From Pedobacter panaciterrae (GTDB lineage: Bacteria > Bacteroidota > Bacteroidia > Sphingobacteriales > Sphingobacteriaceae), in assembly GCF_013204795.1 (NCBI RefSeq), contig NZ_JABMKW010000017.1:918405-982404 (forward strand): DNA of 64,000 bases, written 5' to 3'. Shown here in pieces: positions 59,271 to 64,000 of this stretch (the stretch's first letter is position 1; every line of letters begins with the position of its first letter). A model generated the notes under the pieces. That model did no database searches. It had not been told where the DNA came from and was given only the letters and a program-made list of their open reading frames with translations. Position numbers and translations under genes: made by a program.

Positions 59271-60113
59271 TTAGGGAAATACCTGCAACCTGTCATCAAA
59301 AGCAGCCCAAACCATATAAGGATGAGAGTCTAAGTGATAAATTTCTCCTTTTGATGAAATCCCTATTACACCTGCAAAACCATCAATAAGTTTCAACTCT
59401 GCAAAAGATTTATCACAAGCATCTTTCAGACTAAACCCATCCGTTACACGAGTAACTATTTTTGCTGCCATAGCAACGTTAACAATATCCTCTCCCACAC
59501 CCGTACAAGAAATACCAGCAAACTGATTTGCAAAATTTCCCGCTACAGTGGCAGAGTCACTTACTCTGCATGGGATTTCAAAGCCCTTTCCCCCTGTCGA
59601 AGTTGCCGCAGCAATATTGCCATCAGCGTCCAATGCCACACAACCTACAGTTCCTTTCCTTTCCTGCTGGTTCAATTTTGCCTCGTACTCTTGTTGTCTT
59701 TGGGGGGTAATAGGATCAAAATAGTCAAAGCCGTTTTTGGCGGCAAAAGCACATGCTCCTTCACCACTTAATACCCTGTCTTCATACTTGAGTAATTTCT
59801 CAGAAACCTGAATAGGATTTTTTATATCCTCAATATTGATAACCCCACTAAATTTTTGAGTTTTACCATCCATTAAAGATGCACTTAAACGCACCTTGCC
59901 GTCACTTTGTATCTGGGATCCCAAACCTGCATTAAACAATTGGTCATCTTCAAGCAAACTAACGGCATAAACTACCGTTTCTAATGCCGTATGTGTTTTC
60001 AAATAATTATGGGCTTGGCTAACTATAGAAGCCAAGGCTTGTTGCTTTGACTTTTTTGTTTCCTGATTGGTACCAGATTCGCTAAAAAAACCGCCATGTA
60101 TAATTACTTTCAT
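59271..60113 (-). CDS. Isoaspartyl peptidase/L-asparaginase (Ntn hydrolase)
   Basis: The 280-residue precursor has the plant-type asparaginase fold: FNAGLGSQIQSDGKVRLSASLMDG, then the autoprocessing Thr155 in ERKGTVGCVALDADGN and AATSTGG. Self-cleavage before Thr155 would give alpha and beta chains and an N-terminal Thr nucleophile. It hydrolyses beta-aspartyl dipeptides. It begins 1 base after the cyanophycinase gene ends; as cyanophycinase yields beta-Asp-Arg dipeptides, this enzyme completes polymer degradation to Asp and Arg. No signal peptide, so cytosolic. Confidence 0.9.
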   Translation of the reverse strand: MKVIIHGGFFSESGTNQETKKSKQQALASIVSQAHNYLKTHTALETVVYAVSLLEDDQLFNAGLGSQIQSDGKVRLSASLMDGKTQKFSGVINIEDIKNPIQVSEKLLKYEDRVLSGEGACAFAAKNGFDYFDPITPQRQQEYEAKLNQQERKGTVGCVALDADGNIAAATSTGGKGFEIPCRVSDSATVAGNFANQFAGISCTGVGEDIVNVAMAAKIVTRVTDGFSLKDACDKSFAELKLIDGFAGVIGISSKGEIYHLDSHPYMVWAAFDDRLQVFP

Positions 60114-60114
60114 C

Positions 60115-60990
60115 CTAATCTGTTGAAACAACCTTTGGGTGATGAATGGTCAACTTATGCTCAGTAAGGTTATAGGTATCTCCATCACACATCACATGTA
60201 CAATCATATTTTTAATAGAAACCGGCTGCCCCATCTCAACATCTGTTAAATTGGTATCGGCCATATCTCTGCCATCAACCAAAATGACCATTCCACTGCC
60301 TATAGCTTCCATCTTATTTCCTTCCGAAATATACAATCCTGTATCTTCACCTAAACCTATACCCAGAATCCCCGGATTACTTGCTGTAGCATATAACAGA
60401 CGACCGATTCTACCTCTTTGGACAAAATGTGTATCTACAATTACACCATCGATAAACCCTAGTCCGCCGGTAATTTTCACCTCTCCTTTCAAAAGTGCAT
60501 CCTTGGAACTTCCCTGATAGATCATATTTTTTGAAGATGCTGCAGCTCCTGCTGATGTCCCCGCAATTACTACAGGTTCATTCTGATACTTATCTAATAA
60601 GATCTGATGAATCGATGTCCCTCCAAATATGGATGACAAGCGAAGCTGATCTCCTCCTGTAAATATAATTACATCAGCCGCCTTAACCCTCTCGCAATTC
60701 TCATTTGAATTAGCTTGTTCCCGACTACTAATATTTAATACACCAACGTCATGTACATCAAGCTGTGCAAATGCCTTTATATATTCTTCTCCGACTTTCT
60801 CTGGAATAAGGGAGGCTGTGGTAATGATTTCAAATCTGGATTTACTATCTCTTACAGATTCAACAGTGATTTTCTTTAAAATACCCCTTTCAAAAAAGTT
60901 CATATTTTGGGGCAACCCGAACTGAGTTTCGGTAAAACTTCCGGTATTTATTGCACCCCCTATAATAATTAATTTACCCTTCGGAGTCAT
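60115..60990 (-). CDS. cphB: Cyanophycinase
   Basis: A serine exopeptidase that releases beta-Asp-Arg from cyanophycin. The 291-residue protein has FTGGDQLRLSSIFGG and the nucleophile elbow GTSAGAAASS with Ser146, and residues for Asp/Arg side-chain recognition in VDTHFVQRGRIGRL. It has no signal peptide, so is the intracellular form (CphB) and not the exported CphE. The family includes other peptidases (peptidase E-like); the divergent cyanophycin synthetase gene makes the assignment firm. Coupled to the isoaspartyl peptidase gene by a 1-base gap. Confidence 0.93.
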   Translation of the reverse strand: MTPKGKLIIIGGAINTGSFTETQFGLPQNMNFFERGILKKITVESVRDSKSRFEIITTASLIPEKVGEEYIKAFAQLDVHDVGVLNISSREQANSNENCERVKAADVIIFTGGDQLRLSSIFGGTSIHQILLDKYQNEPVVIAGTSAGAAASSKNMIYQGSSKDALLKGEVKITGGLGFIDGVIVDTHFVQRGRIGRLLYATASNPGILGIGLGEDTGLYISEGNKMEAIGSGMVILVDGRDMADTNLTDVEMGQPVSIKNMIVHVMCDGDTYNLTEHKLTIHHPKVVSTD

Positions 60991-61351
60991 TTTAAATATT
61001 TATATTTCCAATAGGGCCAAACTTAGATAAAATTGATTTGTAATGCAATTTTAACCCAATTAACAATTTCATTATTTAAACTTTACTTCCAAATTATTTA
61101 TATAAAATATATTCACAACAAATTGGATTAACAACTGCATAATTCTCAGAAAATTTTTATACTTTAATCTCTCCATTTAAAGCATAAAGTAATCCGGGTA
61201 AAAGTTCGAAATACTTTTAAAAATATGCTGTAAAAAAGCCAAGGGCATTTTCTTCAAAGAGAGCAACAGTAAACAACAAACTTATTTAAGCTTAGCGTGT
61301 TATAGAACTAACGCTAGGTGGATTTAATCATTAAAGAACAAATTTATACCA
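60991..61351. other. Divergent intergenic region between cphB and cphA
   Basis: This 361-base stretch is very AT-rich and holds no gene. I find no exact TAnnTTTG element for either gene; TACTTTTA (about 61211) is near-consensus for cphA. A TAGCGT/ACGCTA inverted pair (61293-61298, 61311-61316) in the probable cphA leader could form a small hairpin. TTAACC/TTAACA at 61051 and 61060 are too irregular to claim as a regulator site. Confidence 0.4.
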
Positions 61352-63967
61352 ATGAAAATATTAGGCATACAGGTGCTTCGTGGACCAAACATTTGGTCGA
61401 TAAACAGAAAAAAGTTGATTCAGATGAGGCTGGATCTTGGGGAAATGGAGCAGAGGCCTACCAATCTTATCGATGGTTTTAGAGAACGTATTGAAAAATT
61501 GATCCCAACCTTGCAAACTCATCGATGCTCCAAGGGCGAACCAGGTGGTTTTTTAGCAAGGATTGAGGAAGGCACCTGGATGGGTCATGTAATTGAACAT
61601 ATTGCATTAGAAATTCAAACCCTGGCAGGTATGGACACTGGATTCGGAAGGACCCGACAAACCAAAACGGAAGGCATTTATAATGTCGTATTTAGTTACA
61701 TTGAAGAAAAGGCAGGAATTTATGCTGCCGAAGCCTCTGTTCAAATTGCTGAAGCATTAATAAACAACCATGAATACGATCTGGAAACAGATATACAACG
61801 CATGCGTGAGCTTAGAGAAATGGAAAGACTGGGCCCAAGTACAGGTTCTATTGTAGCTGAAGCAATCTCAAGAGATATCCCGTGGATAAGGTTAAATAAA
61901 AGTTCCCTGGTCCAGTTGGGATATGGTAAAAATCAGGTTCGCTTTCGCGCTACCATGACGGAAAAAACCAACAGCATAGCGGTTGATATTGCCGGCAATA
62001 AAGATGAAACTAAGAGACTGTTACAGGATTCTGCTATTCCAGTTGCTAAAGGAGTGACCATATCAGACATCGAGGACCTTCCCGATGCTATAAAAAAGGT
62101 AGGCTTCCCACTGGTATTTAAACCACTGGATGGAAATCATGGCAGAGGTGCCACTATAAATGTCAAAACTGTTAAGGCGGCCACTGAAGCTTTTGAATAT
62201 GCTAAGAATTATTCAAGAAGAATAATCATTGAACGGTTTATTACCGGATACGATTTCAGGGTACTGGTAATTGATCATAAAATGGTTGCAGCTGCTCTGC
62301 GAGTTCCGGCACATATCACCGGCAACGGACAAGATACTGTTCAGCAATTGATAGACAAAGAAAATGAAGACCCACGAAGAGGTTATGGCCATGAAAACGT
62401 CCTAACTGAAATTACGGTCGACAGGGATACCTTAGACTTACTGGCAAAAAAGGATTACACATTAGATTCTATACCTCCACAGGGTGAAACAGTTTATCTA
62501 AAATCAACGGCAAACTTAAGTACAGGTGGTACGTCAATTGATGTTACAGATCTTGTTCATCCGCAAAACGTTTTTATTAGTGAGCGCATTTCAAGAATAA
62601 TTGGCTTAGATATTTGTGGTATAGACATCATGGCCGAAAACTTAACCCAGCCACTTCCAGAAAACGGAGGGGTTGTTTTAGAAGTAAATGCAGCTCCTGG
62701 TTTCAGAATGCACCTTGCGCCTAGTGAGGGCTTACCAAGAAACGTAGCCGCTCCTGTTATTGACATGCTATATCCGCCAGGCAAGGACGCAAGGATTCCA
62801 ATTATTGCGGTTACAGGAACCAATGGAAAAACTACCACTACAAGATTAATCGCTCATATTGTTAAAAGCAATGGAACCAGGGTTGGCTTTACAACATCAG
62901 ATGGGATTTACGTGCAAAATACAAAACTCATGAAAGGCGATACAACTGGTCCAGTTAGTGCAGAGTTTATTTTAAGAGACCCTACTGTAGAATTTGCGGT
63001 ATTAGAAACTGCCCGTGGAGGTATTTTGAGAGCCGGGCTAGGATTTAACAAGTGTGACATCGGTGTTGTTACCAATATTCAGGAGGATCACCTTGGAATA
63101 TCCGACATCCATACACTAGATGATCTTTGCAGGGTAAAAGAAGTAGTAATCGGTGCAGTAAAACGAACCGGATGGAGCGTACTTAATGCAGATAACAAAT
63201 ATTGTATAAAAATCGCGAACAATGCAGATAGCAATGTCGCTTATTTTAGCATGGACGAGAAAAATCCCGTTATTAAAGAACATTGTAAAAAAGGTGGTAT
63301 TGCCGCTATTTATGAGAACGGGTACATCACTATCAAGAAGGGCGACTGGAAAATAAGGGTAGAGAAGGTTACCCACATCCCATTGACTTTTGGTGGCAGC
63401 GTTGATTTTATGATCCAGAATGTCCTCGCAGCTACCCTTGCTACATTTTTATGGGGATATAAAATCGAAGATATCAGAATGTCGTTAGAAACATTTATAC
63501 CTTCGGCAGCTCAAACACCGGGCAGAATGAATACCTTTAAATTTAAGGAGTTCAAGATCCTGGTTGATTTTGCTCATAACCCTGATGGCTTTAACGGAAT
63601 AAAAGCCTACTTACAAACCATTGAAGCAACCGAACATGTAGGAGTAATATCAGGCACTGGCGACAGGAGAGATGAAGACATAAAAGAGACTGCCCGAATT
63701 GCTGCACAGATGTTTGATAAAATCATTATCTGTCAGGAGAAATACCTGAGAGGTCGTGATCAACAAGAAATAATTAATCTGTTGATAGACGGAATCCATG
63801 AAATAAAGCCAAACATGGAAATCATTATCAATAATAATGGAAATGATTGCTTGAAATATATTATAGCAACTGCAAAATCAGGATCATATGTTACCATTTT
63901 AAGTGATACTATTGACAATGCTATTGTTAAAGTTTCTGAATACTTAGATAAAGAATTCGGGGTTTAA
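61352..63967 (+). CDS. cphA: Cyanophycin synthetase
   Basis: Makes the multi-L-arginyl-poly-L-aspartate storage polymer. The 871-residue protein is complete and near the usual length: an N-terminal domain (about 1-160), an ATP-grasp domain (about 210-480: FPLVFKPLDGNHGRGATINV, VLEVNAAPGFRMHL) that activates the Asp backbone, and a Mur-ligase-like domain with P-loop GTNGKTTTTR (about 488-497), NIQEDHLG and DFAHNPDGF that adds Arg. All catalytic regions are present. Cyanobacteria are the classic source, but heterotrophs carry it too. It is divergent from cphB and isoaspartyl peptidase, so synthesis and breakdown are encoded together. Confidence 0.95.
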   Translation: MKILGIQVLRGPNIWSINRKKLIQMRLDLGEMEQRPTNLIDGFRERIEKLIPTLQTHRCSKGEPGGFLARIEEGTWMGHVIEHIALEIQTLAGMDTGFGRTRQTKTEGIYNVVFSYIEEKAGIYAAEASVQIAEALINNHEYDLETDIQRMRELREMERLGPSTGSIVAEAISRDIPWIRLNKSSLVQLGYGKNQVRFRATMTEKTNSIAVDIAGNKDETKRLLQDSAIPVAKGVTISDIEDLPDAIKKVGFPLVFKPLDGNHGRGATINVKTVKAATEAFEYAKNYSRRIIIERFITGYDFRVLVIDHKMVAAALRVPAHITGNGQDTVQQLIDKENEDPRRGYGHENVLTEITVDRDTLDLLAKKDYTLDSIPPQGETVYLKSTANLSTGGTSIDVTDLVHPQNVFISERISRIIGLDICGIDIMAENLTQPLPENGGVVLEVNAAPGFRMHLAPSEGLPRNVAAPVIDMLYPPGKDARIPIIAVTGTNGKTTTTRLIAHIVKSNGTRVGFTTSDGIYVQNTKLMKGDTTGPVSAEFILRDPTVEFAVLETARGGILRAGLGFNKCDIGVVTNIQEDHLGISDIHTLDDLCRVKEVVIGAVKRTGWSVLNADNKYCIKIANNADSNVAYFSMDEKNPVIKEHCKKGGIAAIYENGYITIKKGDWKIRVEKVTHIPLTFGGSVDFMIQNVLAATLATFLWGYKIEDIRMSLETFIPSAAQTPGRMNTFKFKEFKILVDFAHNPDGFNGIKAYLQTIEATEHVGVISGTGDRRDEDIKETARIAAQMFDKIIICQEKYLRGRDQQEIINLLIDGIHEIKPNMEIIINNNGNDCLKYIIATAKSGSYVTILSDTIDNAIVKVSEYLDKEFGV

Positions 63968-64000
63968 AAAAATAGTACATCATAAAAAGGCCGGGAATCT

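Noticed and set aside
61051..61065. TTAACC/TTAACA pair upstream of cphA as a fifth regulator site
   Set aside because: Spacing is 9 bp, one copy is imperfect and it is some 290 bp from the start codon; too weak.
1..64000. CRISPR arrays, insertion sequences, prophage or integrated element
   Set aside because: No repeat-spacer pattern, transposase, integrase or target-site duplication was seen; codon use and gene content look uniform.

Overview
The window looks like chromosomal DNA of a Bacteroidota member, most likely Sphingobacteriaceae (Pedobacter-like). The base composition is AT-rich. Promoters follow the Bacteroidota pattern (TAnnTTTG at -7, with no evident Shine-Dalgarno sequences). The families are typical of the phylum: SusC-like plug motifs, CarboxypepD_reg-like domains, a GLPGLI protein, DUF3127, DUF5687, DUF4197, an M56/BlaR1-TonB fusion and a three-subunit b558-type SdhCAB. 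The genus is inferred from overall family resemblance, not from a search. I saw no rRNA, tRNA, insertion sequence, prophage or CRISPR array. About 53 genes are packed tightly, and five convergent pairs overlap at their stop codons.

Layout. 1-10.3 kb: a 5'-truncated BlaR1-type gene, sdhCAB, an HtrA/DegP protease, dapF and a PIF1-like helicase. 10.4-16.6 kb: an outer-membrane barrel plus GLPGLI protein operon facing a response regulator/histidine kinase operon. Both operons carry TTAACA direct repeats with about 10-11 bp period upstream, suggesting a self-contained envelope-sensing module. 16.6-22 kb: a non-coding stretch with nested complementary arms (candidate structured RNA), a DUF3127 OB-fold protein with an SSB-like tail, an RlmL-like methyltransferase, an HD hydrolase, a PhoR-like kinase and a DUF47/PiT phosphate uptake pair with a Pho-box-like array. 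22-26.5 kb: an ECF sigma factor and membrane anti-sigma/TonB-like protein, divergent from a vWA protein and a DUF4197 lipoprotein. 26.5-36.7 kb: M23 peptidase and bactofilin, DEAD-box helicase, RarA, a DUF5687 ABC exporter, OmpA lipoprotein, a Gfo/Idh/MocA oxidoreductase, an MtfA-like peptidase and a hydrolase.

36.8-43 kb: histidine degradation (hutH, hutU) is interrupted by an oppositely oriented TonB receptor and a small His/Cys-rich exported protein. 43-50.2 kb: TetR-like regulator and AarF/UbiB kinase, a single-domain response regulator, an NTF2-like protein, hisS, and pyruvate dehydrogenase E2 and E1-alpha. 50.4-59 kb: NlpC/P60 peptidase, CapA-like lipoprotein, SPFH protein, tail-specific protease, TPR protein and a Tat-exported phospholipase C. 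59.2-64 kb: a complete cyanophycin set (cphB and isoaspartyl peptidase divergent from cphA).

The observations most worth testing are the shared TTAACA repeats, the structured intergenic element at 16.65-16.86 kb, the TAnnTTTG-N4/5-start geometry that predicts leaderless mRNAs for four genes, and a SusC-like segment shared by the anti-sigma protein and the divergent vWA protein. No start, promoter or family call has been checked computationally.
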